A DNA stretch of 39,788 nucleotides, from the NCBI GenBank assembly GCA_017619815.1, contig JAFZRR010000022.1:1-39788 (forward strand), written 5' to 3'. Position 1 is the first letter of the stretch. Every line of letters begins with the position of its first letter. Made by a program: the position numbers and the translations under genes. Source of the DNA: Bacilli bacterium. Its GTDB lineage: Bacteria; Bacillota_I; Bacilli_A; RFN20; CAG-826. Positions 27,353 to 36,561 of the stretch are shown here, in pieces. The notes below the pieces were generated by a model. The model saw nothing but the letters and a program-made list of their open reading frames with translations. It was not told the origin of the DNA and ran no database searches.

Positions 27353-28324
27353 TTAAAAACTATTTTTCTTATGAAAAGCAATGCGATCATCGCCTGGCAA
27401 TACTATGTTTTGGTTTTCAGATGAACTGTTTCGAATTGTATCAATATATTGTTTTATTTTGTCGTCATAGTCTTTACCATACACAAGATATGGGTTGATT
27501 ACAGTCAAATAAAAGCCAACATCCATTTTTTGCGTATTGTTAGAATAGAATTTTCCTACATTATTTAAAAATGCGGCGCCACTAAGCAAACCAGCCAAAA
27601 TATCAATACTCAATGAGATTGAATATCCTTTGATCCCGCTCATTGGCATCATGAAACCGTTTAGAGCTTCATCTGGATCATTTGTCGGTTTACCATCACT
27701 ATCTAAAGCCCAACCATCAGGTAAAGCAATTCCTTTTTCTTTATATTCGAGAATTTTAGACTTTGCAATAGCACTTGAAGCCATATCAACAATAATTGGA
27801 TAGTCTTCACTTGAAGGGAAACAAATAGAAAATGGGTTGGTACCGAGCATCTTCTCTTTCCCATCAAAAAGTATTGGCATTTGAGCTGGAGAATTCGAAG
27901 TTATGAAGCAAATCATTTTTTGCTCCGCAGCTAGAAGAGAATAATAAAAAGCTGGGCCAAATGTATTATTGTTCCTTGAAAAAATAGTAAAAACACCACT
28001 TTGCTTAGCTTTTTCGATTGCGTATTTTAAACAATGATTTGCCGATAAAACACCGATAGAATTATCTCCATCAATTTTAGCGAAAGAAGGTGTCTCAACT
28101 TCGATGGAATATTGAGGATTCAAATTAAATTTTCCGGATTTAATCATTGAAATATAGGAAGGAATAAGTTTAGACCCATGAGAAAATACTCCGAACGAAT
28201 CAGAAAGCGCTAAGCAATCAGCAATAATTTCAGCATCAGTTTTTTTAATCCCGACAGAAATAAGATCGGTTTTAACCTTTTGAAATGATTCTAAATAAAT
28301 TCTATTTTTTCTAAAGTTAATCAT
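27353..28324 (-). CDS. Ldh2-family (malate/L-lactate/ureidoglycolate-type) NAD(P) dehydrogenase
   Basis: 323 aa. Family blocks: DSFGVFSHGSKLIPSYISMI near residue 45, NNNTFGPAFYYSLLA, NSPAQMPILFDGKEKMLGTNPFSICFP, IIVDMASSAIAKSKI and GIKGYSISLSIDILAGLLSG. These are the non-Rossmann 2-keto-acid reductases that reduce pyruvate-like keto acids to L-2-hydroxy acids. It is about 20-40 residues shorter than most members but carries all blocks. Good GGGAG site. It overlaps the glycosyltransferase gene by 8 bp; the aldolase lies one gene further upstream. I infer a joint role in making a 2-hydroxy acid for the polymer. Confidence 0.82.
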   Translation of the reverse strand: MINFRKNRIYLESFQKVKTDLISVGIKKTDAEIIADCLALSDSFGVFSHGSKLIPSYISMIKSGKFNLNPQYSIEVETPSFAKIDGDNSIGVLSANHCLKYAIEKAKQSGVFTIFSRNNNTFGPAFYYSLLAAEQKMICFITSNSPAQMPILFDGKEKMLGTNPFSICFPSSEDYPIIVDMASSAIAKSKILEYKEKGIALPDGWALDSDGKPTNDPDEALNGFMMPMSGIKGYSISLSIDILAGLLSGAAFLNNVGKFYSNNTQKMDVGFYLTVINPYLVYGKDYDDKIKQYIDTIRNSSSENQNIVLPGDDRIAFHKKNSF

Positions 28325-29489
28325 CGTTATCTCCCATAATTGCTTTTAAATCTTCGTATATGTTTTGAATCATTTTTTTACGTTCAAAATATGTCTCTGC
28401 TCGCACTCTCCCGTTTTTAGATAATTTTGTCCTTAGTTCTTGATCCAGCAAGACTTGTTCCATAGCTTTCTCTAAATCGAAAGAATTCTTTGCTTCAACT
28501 AAAATGCCAGAGATATCTTTCTCAACAACTTCTTTAGGGCCAATAACATTGGTAGTAATAATTGGTAAAGACATACCCATAGCCTCTTGAAGGACCTTTC
28601 CAAAGCCTTCGCGATAAGTAGGGTGAACCAATGCGTCCATCATGGACATATACTCATAAACGCTATTAGGTGGAACATTCCCAATTTTAATAATATTATT
28701 ATTGGAAATATATTCATCATAATTTTGCTTTTTAATCATGTTGGATTCATCAACCATCCCAACATGAATCAAATATACATTGCTGTGCCTTTGAATTAAC
28801 CTATTAAATGCTTCAATCAATTCATTAGAACCTTTATCAGGATTTAGTCTGCCCACATAGCCAAACACAAAAGAATTAAGTGGAATCCCAAGTGTATCTC
28901 TCAATTGTGTATTCATTTCTTCGTGATTAAAGGAATCGCAATATTTTAAATCGACTCCGGTTGTGCCACCTATTCCTAACACTTTAATTTTGCTAGGTTT
29001 TGTTAGCTTTTCTTTAAGTGCATATTCCATGTTTAAAGGACTTTGAGATCTTATTTCAGTCGAAAAAGAACAGGTCTTTTTTTCTATTATTTTAAAAATA
29101 GCGCGTTTAAGCCCTTTTTTAGAAACATACATAATTCCGCATTGGGAATAAACCCTGTGAGGTATTCTACATTTCTTTCCTGCATAGGAAGCATAAAAAG
29201 AAGCGTTAGGTGTTAAATAGTAGATCAAATCAAATTGTTCGTTTTTAAAAACTCTTTTGGTCTCTTTGATAGAACGAAAGAAACTTTTAAGATTTGCACC
29301 ACGTTTATAATCTAAATGTATGCAATGAGCATAACACGAATTTTTGTTGATGAAATCATCATCCATATTAGCAATGAATGTTATATTCTTAAACCCCTGT
29401 TCAAATAGATATTTTGCCGTATCAGCCACAAACCATTCGAGAGATTTAGATATCGTTGCTATAAAACAAATCTTTGCGTTTTTATTCAT
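28317..29489 (-). CDS. Family 4 glycosyltransferase
   Basis: 390 aa GT-B enzyme. C-terminal donor half: FVFGYVGRLNPDKGSNELIEAF, GNVPPNSVYEYMSMMDALVHPTYREGFGKVLQEAMGM with the EX7E motif in EGFGKVLQEAM, then GPKEVVEKDISGILVEAKN. The N-terminal half (ICFIATISKSLEWFVADTAKYL) resembles capsule N-acetylhexosamine/galactose transferases of Firmicutes, but the sugar is not certain. It overlaps the aldolase gene upstream and the Ldh2 gene downstream by 8 bp each. Confidence 0.86.
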   Translation of the reverse strand: MNKNAKICFIATISKSLEWFVADTAKYLFEQGFKNITFIANMDDDFINKNSCYAHCIHLDYKRGANLKSFFRSIKETKRVFKNEQFDLIYYLTPNASFYASYAGKKCRIPHRVYSQCGIMYVSKKGLKRAIFKIIEKKTCSFSTEIRSQSPLNMEYALKEKLTKPSKIKVLGIGGTTGVDLKYCDSFNHEEMNTQLRDTLGIPLNSFVFGYVGRLNPDKGSNELIEAFNRLIQRHSNVYLIHVGMVDESNMIKKQNYDEYISNNNIIKIGNVPPNSVYEYMSMMDALVHPTYREGFGKVLQEAMGMSLPIITTNVIGPKEVVEKDISGILVEAKNSFDLEKAMEQVLLDQELRTKLSKNGRVRAETYFERKKMIQNIYEDLKAIMGDNDD

Positions 29490-30309
29490 GGGACAATCCT
29501 AAATCAATTTTGTCTATCATTTTATCAATTTGCTTTTTATTTTCAATAAAATCGTTTTGAGACATCTTTAAACATTTTGTTTCTTCTTCTCTGATGTCAC
29601 GCACGCCTTTAATAAATAATTCTTTTAAAACATCTAGATTTTTCTCAATTTTAACATTCGCGAATGATCTTGAAAGAATAGCTAGTGAGGAACCAAGCCT
29701 ATAATGTTCTTTTATAACATATTCGGAAGGAACCATTCCCTTTCCAATTCTTGCTATACCGCCAAATCCATATGGCTTCCCGCTTATTTTTAATCTTTCA
29801 ATAATTTCATCAACTACTCCATCCCTTAATAAGTCAAACATAAATGGCTTTTTCATTGCTAAGCTTAAGTCATTTAATCCTATATGAAATTCATCAATTC
29901 CTTTGATTTTAACTAAATCATCAACAATTGATGCAGCTTCTATTGTTTCAATCAAAAGGATTGTTTTTGTTCGTCCATGAACGCATTTCAAAAAGAATTC
30001 AACTTCGTTAACCGTTTTAAACATTGGGAGCATGATAATATCGGCCCCCGCATTTATAACTTCTTCGATTTCATTTTTTGTATTACTGTGAATAGGATTA
30101 ATTCTAACCATGAGTTTCGAATTTGTGACAAACGGTCTAAGCTTTTGGACGTCCGCGACAGTGTGATGAGATTTGACTGTGTTAAGGCCTTTTTGTCTTT
30201 CGTCTTTGCCAATCCATTCCATATCAACCCAAATACGATCGACACCAGCTTCCTGAGCAATCTTGGCAATATCAATATCGTTAGTGATGAACATTAAAGT
30301 CAAACTCAT
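29482..30309 (-). CDS. HpcH/HpaI-type aldolase
   Basis: About 275 aa TIM-barrel pyruvate aldolase. Visible: RIWVDMEWIGKDERQ near the start (metal/base region), VRINPIH, AGADIIMLPMFKTVNEVEFF, LIETIEAASIVDDL, DEFHIGLNDLSLAM and YGFGGIARIGKG. Family members join or split pyruvate or oxaloacetate and an aldehyde to give 2-keto-4-hydroxy acids. Start at 30309 is chosen because the longer frame from 30336 overlaps the upstream gene and this one follows an AAAGGA site. Placed in a capsule operon with a keto-acid reductase, it probably makes a precursor of an unusual acidic or lactate-like substituent. The substrate is unknown. Confidence 0.82.
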   Translation of the reverse strand: MSLTLMFITNDIDIAKIAQEAGVDRIWVDMEWIGKDERQKGLNTVKSHHTVADVQKLRPFVTNSKLMVRINPIHSNTKNEIEEVINAGADIIMLPMFKTVNEVEFFLKCVHGRTKTILLIETIEAASIVDDLVKIKGIDEFHIGLNDLSLAMKKPFMFDLLRDGVVDEIIERLKISGKPYGFGGIARIGKGMVPSEYVIKEHYRLGSSLAILSRSFANVKIEKNLDVLKELFIKGVRDIREEETKCLKMSQNDFIENKKQIDKMIDKIDLGLSHE

Positions 30310-30313
30310 GCGT

Positions 30314-31618
30314 TTATTTTCCTTTATTACTAGCATTTATCATTGTATCAATAAACCTATTATCAATATCATTCTTGTCGTGATTCTTTTTGCCGCATTC
30401 AAAAGACTTTCTTGAATATTCTTCTATCAATGACTCGTTGTCTACTAACCTTTTCAATTGCTCATAAATTTCAGCGGTGTTTGTTGAAATGATGGCGGCA
30501 TCATTATCTTTTAGATACATTATTGGTGCCACTTCTTTATCAGCAATCGCAAAAATACATTTCCCAGAAGCAAAATAGTCCACTAGCTTCGTCGAGAATG
30601 ACATTCTTGCCTTAAATTTGTCCTTTTTCTTCAAAGATTCAACAAACAATAATATGTCTGCATCTTTTTGAATGCTTGATACTTGATTTTTATCAACCTT
30701 ACCATGGTAAATAACACTATCAGAAGCAATTCTTTTAAGGAGGCTGTCTTTTGGCGGTGTGTGAGTATAGATATGGAATATTATTTTGTTACTCTCTTCA
30801 TTGATTTTTGTCACCGCTTCAGCGACCTTTTCGATTGTTGAATCTCTTCCAATTAACAAATTTCCGGTATAGACAAGGGAAATAGGCTTATTAAGTTGTT
30901 TTGATACAAAATTAATATGTGAAAAATCAATAGACTTGGCGAGAACGACACTATGTGTGCCAAAGAATTTATCTGTCTCGTCGCCTTCGATTTGAGTAAT
31001 TGTGTACATTTGTTTACAATTTTTTGAGATTTTTTTAACGTGTTTTCTTAAGAAAAATCTGTAAAGCAACTCCAATGGGTTTTTACCACATGACTTGTAT
31101 GTATAATTGTCGTCAGCCAAATAGCAAACATATGGTAATTTTGTCTTTCGAATGACATATTCCTGAAGCCTACACATATAAATATTTTGGTAAACAGGAA
31201 TGAATAAAATATCTGGTTTTACTTCATCGATAAATGCATTTAATTGTGCGGTTTTCCACTTGCCTAATAACCAAACGAATTCTCTAGCGAATGACATTAG
31301 CCAAGATTTCTTTTTGTGAGCTTTAGTATATCTTTCACTTTCTTCAGCAAAATCTTTATTGCCATCGTTAGAAGTATCATTAAAAACCCTTTCACCAACC
31401 GGTTTTCTATTAATAACGCTTTTAATCAACCGGTTTTCAGAAATCCTAAAAAAGTCATCACAAACATCGCTGCAAGGATTTCCGGATCTTGTATATATCT
31501 GCGCCAGTTTGTCTTTCTGCCAACATGAAAAAATGCTCTGCAAAGTGTCTGTTCCTTCGTGTTTATTCCATGGACTGATACCAATGACTAAGACTTTTGG
31601 AAATTGATCTTTATTCAT
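30314..31618 (-). CDS. GT-B glycosyltransferase
   Basis: 434 aa. The N-terminal half has VLVIGISPWNKHEGTDTL and a stretch AFIDEVKPDILFIPVYQN; the C-terminal half has SLVYTGNLLIGRDSTIEKVAEA, YHGKVDKNQVSSIQKDADILLFVES and FSTKLVDYFASGKCIFAIADKEVAP. This is a GT-B fold of the GT4-like group; the acidic residue normally in EX7E is not well conserved. It overlaps the GT2 gene by 4 bp (ATGA). Confidence 0.75.
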   Translation of the reverse strand: MNKDQFPKVLVIGISPWNKHEGTDTLQSIFSCWQKDKLAQIYTRSGNPCSDVCDDFFRISENRLIKSVINRKPVGERVFNDTSNDGNKDFAEESERYTKAHKKKSWLMSFAREFVWLLGKWKTAQLNAFIDEVKPDILFIPVYQNIYMCRLQEYVIRKTKLPYVCYLADDNYTYKSCGKNPLELLYRFFLRKHVKKISKNCKQMYTITQIEGDETDKFFGTHSVVLAKSIDFSHINFVSKQLNKPISLVYTGNLLIGRDSTIEKVAEAVTKINEESNKIIFHIYTHTPPKDSLLKRIASDSVIYHGKVDKNQVSSIQKDADILLFVESLKKKDKFKARMSFSTKLVDYFASGKCIFAIADKEVAPIMYLKDNDAAIISTNTAEIYEQLKRLVDNESLIEEYSRKSFECGKKNHDKNDIDNRFIDTMINASNKGK

Positions 31619-32583
31619 CTTTTTCTTCCGTCCTTAATCTTAAGTAACAATAGAGTAATTCTTAAACCTAGGATTCGGTAAACTTTTCTTATTTGAATAG
31701 GCCTTGAACTTAAGGCGTATTGTAAAAGAACAGATAACTTTTTGATTCTTCCTAAATAGTCTTTTTTATCTTTTTCTTTAACACGAACATAAGTAATAAG
31801 AAGATTTGAATAATATTTTGCGAGAGCGCCTAATAAGGCTCTTTTAAGTGTTGAGTTACAATCAACGTGTTGCAATTCATCATACTTTGTCTCAAGAACT
31901 AGAATAAAATCAGTAAGATTTTTAAGTTTTGTAGTTGTGGTTATCGAATTGTCTCTTTGACGATAGACATATTCGATTGAATTCAATAGATAGATAGAAT
32001 GAGAATTTAGATACAAATCAAAATTCCAGGGCATATCTTCTCCTAATAAACCCTCAATAAATGAGATATTATAATTAATTAAAATTTCTTTTTTTACAGC
32101 CTTAATCCAAGCCATGCCATAAAAAGCGTCTTTCTTAACTAACTGCATCACGACATCAGCAAATTCATTTTCTGTAATGTTGTAATCATATGGACAATTG
32201 CTCATTGTATTTTGGTTTTCAAAAAATCTTATATGTTTAAAAACAATGATATCAGGATTGTTTTTTGAGGCATCTTTTAGTCTACTAAAAAAATCATCAT
32301 TCAAAAGATAATCATCGCTGTCTAAAAAGTATATGTATTCGCCTTCAGCAATAGACAACCCAGCATTTCTGGCAGAAGATAATCCTCCATTTGTTTTGTG
32401 AATGACTTTAACATTTGAATATTTCTTTGAAAAGTCATCACAAATCTTAGGACTTGAGTCTTTAGAGCCGTCATCCACTAAGATGATTTCAAAGTCTTTA
32501 AAATTTTGTTTAACTATACTATTCAGGCAATCTGGCAAATATTTTTCAACATTATAGATTGGAAGAATTACACTTAAAAACAT
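31615..32583 (-). CDS. Family 2 glycosyltransferase
   Basis: 322 aa GT-A enzyme. The typical N-terminus is MFLSVILPIYNVEKYLPDCL, then ILVDDGSKDSSPKICDDF, NGGLSSARNAGL and the DXD-type metal site FLDSDDYLL. The C-terminal third carries GLLGEDMPWNFDL (ED acceptor motif) and RQRDNSITT. AAGGAG site 9 nt before ATG. It adds one sugar to the repeat unit. Confidence 0.92.
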   Translation of the reverse strand: MFLSVILPIYNVEKYLPDCLNSIVKQNFKDFEIILVDDGSKDSSPKICDDFSKKYSNVKVIHKTNGGLSSARNAGLSIAEGEYIYFLDSDDYLLNDDFFSRLKDASKNNPDIIVFKHIRFFENQNTMSNCPYDYNITENEFADVVMQLVKKDAFYGMAWIKAVKKEILINYNISFIEGLLGEDMPWNFDLYLNSHSIYLLNSIEYVYRQRDNSITTTTKLKNLTDFILVLETKYDELQHVDCNSTLKRALLGALAKYYSNLLITYVRVKEKDKKDYLGRIKKLSVLLQYALSSRPIQIRKVYRILGLRITLLLLKIKDGRKR

Positions 32584-32597
32584 TGCTTAGTTCTCCT

Positions 32598-33890
32598 TTA
32601 TTCTGAAATGGCCTGTTCACAATTATCAATGTGATCCTCATTCATATTTTTATTTATCATTGATTGGTATGCAAAGATTAAAGAATCAAAACTCTTACTA
32701 GTATCGTAATATTTTGTTCTTTCAATTGCTCTTTTGGATAAATTGGTTAATTCAGAGCAACCCATACTAAAGACATTTTTTATAATGTCTGCCAACTTTT
32801 GATAATCGTTATATTCGTATCCAAAAGCATTTACACCATTAGAAATATAATTCGCCATTCCACCTCTAAGAGAAACAACGCAAGGACAACCTAAATACAT
32901 AGCTTCTCTCAAAATGAGAGATGTTCCTTCAATTGCAGAAGGAATTACAACAACATTAGCGTTTAACATGTTTGAGCACATCTCAGATGGCGTTTGATAC
33001 GATAAAAATGATACATTGCTTGAAATATCCAATTTGTTAATAAGCTTAGAAATATATTTTGAATAACCATTTTTAACAACCAGTTTTCCATCACAACCCA
33101 TTCCAGGAACGACAACCAATAAATCAGGATATTCTTCCTTTATAATAGCGATAGCTTTTAATAACTGATGAAGCCCCTTTAATGGGGTTCCTCCAGGGTT
33201 TGTAAAAATGATATGTCTTTTACAGGTGTCAACATTCCATTTATTAGACTCTTTAAATATTGCTTGCATGTCGTAATCTACATTAAAGAATTCTGCCTTA
33301 GCATTTACTGATTTGGTAAAGCCATAATCAAAGTCATTTACATAAGCAATCGCATCTGCGCGCTTAATCATTTCAAGTTCATATTTATGGTTTTTAACAT
33401 GTATTATGTGATTTTCAATTAAACCATTAAATTTGATATTTTCTTTAAATGTACGGTTGAATAAAATGTCTCTTTTTGTTAAACCGCCAAAATCGACATC
33501 CTTGATTTTTGTGAGTATTCCTTGCATAGAAACCAAATAATGTTCTTGTGGATTGGCTCTCATACAAGATAAACCATGGCTATATTCAGTCCCATGAATA
33601 TTGATTATGTCTGGTTTAAACTCATCGACAATTTGTTTCCAATACTTTTCGTATTTTTTTGTGTAAAATAGCATATTTTTACCAGTACCAGGAAGTAAAT
33701 AAAACTTTATGCCTTTTGTTTCGATTGTCCTAAATTCGTCGCCATAAACACAAGCAACCGCAAAAGTATTATTGCTTTCGCTTAATTTTTTTGACCATTC
33801 GAAAAGCCAAGTACCTGATGCACTATTTCTAATTTTCAATTCTTCGGAAAGCTGAGGTAATACAAGATTAACAATCCATAAAATTCTCAT
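32598..33890 (-). CDS. Family 4 glycosyltransferase
   Basis: 430 aa. Seen: MRILWIVNLVLPQLSEEL, IINIHGTEYSHGL, HIIFTNPGGTPLKGLHQLLKA, SFLSYQTPSEMCSNMLNANV, VIPSAIEGTSLILREAMYLG (EX7E: EGTSLILREAM). The N-terminal pattern with EWSKKLSESN resembles transferases acting early after the initiating enzyme, but order is inferred. It overlaps the initiating transferase gene by 4 bp and is followed by a 14-nt gap. Confidence 0.88.
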   Translation of the reverse strand: MRILWIVNLVLPQLSEELKIRNSASGTWLFEWSKKLSESNNTFAVACVYGDEFRTIETKGIKFYLLPGTGKNMLFYTKKYEKYWKQIVDEFKPDIINIHGTEYSHGLSCMRANPQEHYLVSMQGILTKIKDVDFGGLTKRDILFNRTFKENIKFNGLIENHIIHVKNHKYELEMIKRADAIAYVNDFDYGFTKSVNAKAEFFNVDYDMQAIFKESNKWNVDTCKRHIIFTNPGGTPLKGLHQLLKAIAIIKEEYPDLLVVVPGMGCDGKLVVKNGYSKYISKLINKLDISSNVSFLSYQTPSEMCSNMLNANVVVIPSAIEGTSLILREAMYLGCPCVVSLRGGMANYISNGVNAFGYEYNDYQKLADIIKNVFSMGCSELTNLSKRAIERTKYYDTSKSFDSLIFAYQSMINKNMNEDHIDNCEQAISE

Positions 33891-34543
33891 GACTTTGCAC
33901 CCTCATCTTTATTATGATCATCAATCTTGCCTTCGACTTCATCTTTCCCACGAAAAGCTTGAAAAATAGTCTTAAACAAAATTTTAATGTCGAACCAAAT
34001 ATTAAAACGTTTTATGTATTCGCCATCAAGTTTTGCTTTATCGCCGATTGGCAAAGTGTCTCTACCATTACATTGAGCCCAGCCAGATAACCCTGGTCTA
34101 ACATCATTGGCGTGGTATTTTTCTCTTTCCTCAATTAAATCGTATTGATTCCATAGTGCTGGTCTAGGACCAATTATTGACATGTGCCCAACAAAAATAT
34201 TAAATGCTTGTGGAATTTCATCTAGAGATGTTTTTCTTAAGAACTTTCCAATTCTAGTGATATGCTTTTCAGGATTTTCAAGAAGGTGAGTAGCAACATC
34301 ATGCGGAGCATCAATACGCATTGTTCTAAATTTCAGCATCGAGAAAGTCTTTTTATTTTTACCTACTCTTTTTTGCTTAAAAAACACAGGTCCTTTTGAT
34401 GAACATTTAACTAAGATAGCAATAATTAAATAAAGCAAAGAAAAACAAACAATAGCAAGAAAAGAACACAAGATATCAAGTGCTCTTTTAAAAGGTAAAT
34501 ATATTTTTTGTCTTTTAGATAAAACGCTATTTGTTTTAGCCAT
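33887..34543 (-). CDS. Initiating undecaprenyl-phosphate sugar phosphotransferase
   Basis: 218 aa monotopic phosphoglycosyl transferase (PglC/WcaJ C-terminal type). One hydrophobic reentrant helix (about 22-46), then GPVFFKQKRVGKNKKTFSMLKFRTMR, the catalytic Asp-Glu pair in LRKTSLDEIPQAFN, MSIIGPRPALWNQ and DVRPGLSGWAQCNGRD. It puts the first sugar-1-phosphate on undecaprenyl phosphate. With the upstream dehydratase the first sugar may be a UDP-GlcNAc-derived amino sugar such as FucNAc or QuiNAc; this is inference. GGAG site; its start overlaps the upstream stop (TAATG). Confidence 0.93.
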   Translation of the reverse strand: MAKTNSVLSKRQKIYLPFKRALDILCSFLAIVCFSLLYLIIAILVKCSSKGPVFFKQKRVGKNKKTFSMLKFRTMRIDAPHDVATHLLENPEKHITRIGKFLRKTSLDEIPQAFNIFVGHMSIIGPRPALWNQYDLIEEREKYHANDVRPGLSGWAQCNGRDTLPIGDKAKLDGEYIKRFNIWFDIKILFKTIFQAFRGKDEVEGKIDDHNKDEGAKS

Positions 34544-36408
34544 TATCTATTCTCCGTAATTTTATATGTGTCTATAACACTGGCCAATAAACTCTTGACA
34601 TCACTATTGTTTTCAAGTTCAAAAGCTTTGCTAATTGTTAAAATCTCTTCTTTAATTGGTTTGATAGACTCTTTTTCCTCAACATATATTCTAGAATTTG
34701 AAGTCTTTGTTTGATTGGTGGAGTCCAATAGCAATTCTTCATAAAGCTTTTCACCAGGTCTTAGTCCTGTCTCAATAATCTTAATATCAACATCTGGTAC
34801 CAAACCAGCTTGCCTAATAAGTTTTTCTGCTAAATCAAGAATCCTGACTGGCTTACCCATGTCTAGGATAAATATTTCACCACCGGTAGCAAACAATCCA
34901 CATTGAAGGATTAAAGAAACCGCTTCTGGTATCGTCATAAAATACCTAATAATTCTTTTATCTGTGATTGTCACCGGACCTCCGGCTTCAATTTGTTTTT
35001 TGAAAAGTGGAACAACACTACCATTACTGCCCAAGACATTACCAAATCTAACTGCGGCATAAGCGGTATTCTTAGATTCCGCAGCAAAGTGTTGAATGAT
35101 CATTTCGGCGAAGCGCTTTGTTGCGCCCATAACGTTAGTTGGCCTAACAGCTTTATCAGTGGAAACTAAAACCATTTTCTTCGCGGCATACTTGTCTGCC
35201 ATCTTAGCAACATTATATGTGCCAATAACATTTGTTCTAATTGCTTCAGCAGGACTGTCTTCCATTAATGGGACATGTTTATATGCCGCTGCGTGATATA
35301 TATAATCAGGTTTATATTTTTTGAAGATTTGTTCCACTCTAATTTCGTTATATGTGGAACCAATAAGTGTAACTAATTCAATATCTTTAATATTTAGTTC
35401 TCTCATCTTACGAACGAGTTCCATTTGGATGTCATAAGTGGAGTTTTCATAAATATCAAAAAGCACCAAGGTCTTTGGATGTGTTTTGAAAATCTGTCTA
35501 ACAAGTTCTGAACCAATAGAACCACCAGCACCAGTGACTAACACCGTTTTGCCATTGAGCATATTGTTGATTTCAGAGTTATCTAAAATAATTGGATCTC
35601 TGCAAAGCAAATCGTCTAAGTCGACATCAATCATTCTTCTATCGTTAGGGCCTTGCATTTCAGTTAATAAAGGCATTCTCTTAATACGGACATTGCTTGA
35701 AGATAATAATTCTAAGATTTCGTGCAATCTGTCTTCTTTAAGATTTGCTATAGCAATAATAACTTCTTCAATTTGATAGTAGTCGATAATTGTTTTGATA
35801 TTATTGATAGGTCCTTTAACAGGAATGTTGGAGAAGATACCACCAATTTTATTTGGATCATCGTCCACCATTACTACAACATTATGTTTGTTTTCTTTAT
35901 TGAATCTACATTCATCAATAACAATCTTTCCGACAGAGCCGGCACCAATAACTAATGTTCTAATTGGTTTTGATGCACCTTGCATTTTATGGAAGAGCGT
36001 TAATAATCTAGGAGCAAACCTTTCTGCAACCATTAAAATAGCAATCATAACGGTAGCAATTCCCCAGCTAAATAACAATTGCCACTGGAAGAATAAAATT
36101 TTATCAGGAATAAAGATAATTGCAGGCAAACTTACAATGGAAATAACAAAAGAAATGATTACTACTTTTAAGGCATCGCCAATAGAGAAGTTTGCGGACA
36201 AGATGTTATAAACCTTGAAGACAAAGAACATGATGATGTGTAATGCAGCAAGAACTCCAGAATACACTAAAATTCCAATTTGTTGTGTTTGGGTAAATGA
36301 AGAAAAGCCTAATACGCCCGAATATCTAAAAGTAAATAACCCAAAACCGAACGCTAAGACAGCATCCACAAGAACGTATAATAACTTGATCCAAATTTTT
36401 CTTTTCAT
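34543..36408 (-). CDS. EpsC/CapD-type membrane UDP-sugar 4,6-dehydratase/epimerase
   Basis: About 621 aa. Four N-terminal membrane helices (1-115), a CoA-binding-like nucleotide domain (RTLVIGAGSVGKIVIDE), then a large SDR domain: TVLVTGAGGSIGSELVRQIF, HAAAYKHVPLMEDSP, VSTDKAVRPTNVMGATKR, FGNVLGSNGSVVPLF and ITDKRIIRYFMTIPEA. Relatives (WbpM, PglF, CapD, EpsC) act on UDP-GlcNAc to give 4-keto-6-deoxy sugars. First gene of the operon. I choose the ATG at 36408; a frame from 36477 is open but runs across the promoter. No ribosome-binding site is visible. Confidence 0.93.
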   Translation of the reverse strand: MKRKIWIKLLYVLVDAVLAFGFGLFTFRYSGVLGFSSFTQTQQIGILVYSGVLAALHIIMFFVFKVYNILSANFSIGDALKVVIISFVISIVSLPAIIFIPDKILFFQWQLLFSWGIATVMIAILMVAERFAPRLLTLFHKMQGASKPIRTLVIGAGSVGKIVIDECRFNKENKHNVVVMVDDDPNKIGGIFSNIPVKGPINNIKTIIDYYQIEEVIIAIANLKEDRLHEILELLSSSNVRIKRMPLLTEMQGPNDRRMIDVDLDDLLCRDPIILDNSEINNMLNGKTVLVTGAGGSIGSELVRQIFKTHPKTLVLFDIYENSTYDIQMELVRKMRELNIKDIELVTLIGSTYNEIRVEQIFKKYKPDYIYHAAAYKHVPLMEDSPAEAIRTNVIGTYNVAKMADKYAAKKMVLVSTDKAVRPTNVMGATKRFAEMIIQHFAAESKNTAYAAVRFGNVLGSNGSVVPLFKKQIEAGGPVTITDKRIIRYFMTIPEAVSLILQCGLFATGGEIFILDMGKPVRILDLAEKLIRQAGLVPDVDIKIIETGLRPGEKLYEELLLDSTNQTKTSNSRIYVEEKESIKPIKEEILTISKAFELENNSDVKSLLASVIDTYKITENR

Positions 36409-36423
36409 ATTTGCATTGTTTAG

Positions 36424-36431
36424 ATTATAAC
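36424..36431 (-). promoter_or_regulatory. Extended -10 promoter of the capsule operon
   Basis: Minus-strand TGTTATAAT (TGN plus TATAAT; -10 box 36424-36429) with only 15 nt to the ATG at 36408. The leader would be about 9 nt and lacks a Shine-Dalgarno sequence. No good -35 box is seen, which fits an extended -10 promoter. Confidence 0.55.
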
Positions 36432-36561
36432 ATCTAAAAGACATAAATAAAGAGCAAATAAAAAAACATGGCTTCAAAAAAGAGATATCAATTTCAAAAA
36501 CTCAAAAATGATTTTTTTTAAGATTATATCTTGCTAAAATGAATTTCAAAGGAGATTTACT

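Noticed and set aside
36409..36477. Extra 23 codons at the front of the EpsC/CapD gene
   Set aside because: The stretch crosses the TATAAT box, has no ribosome-binding site and does not resemble family N-termini.
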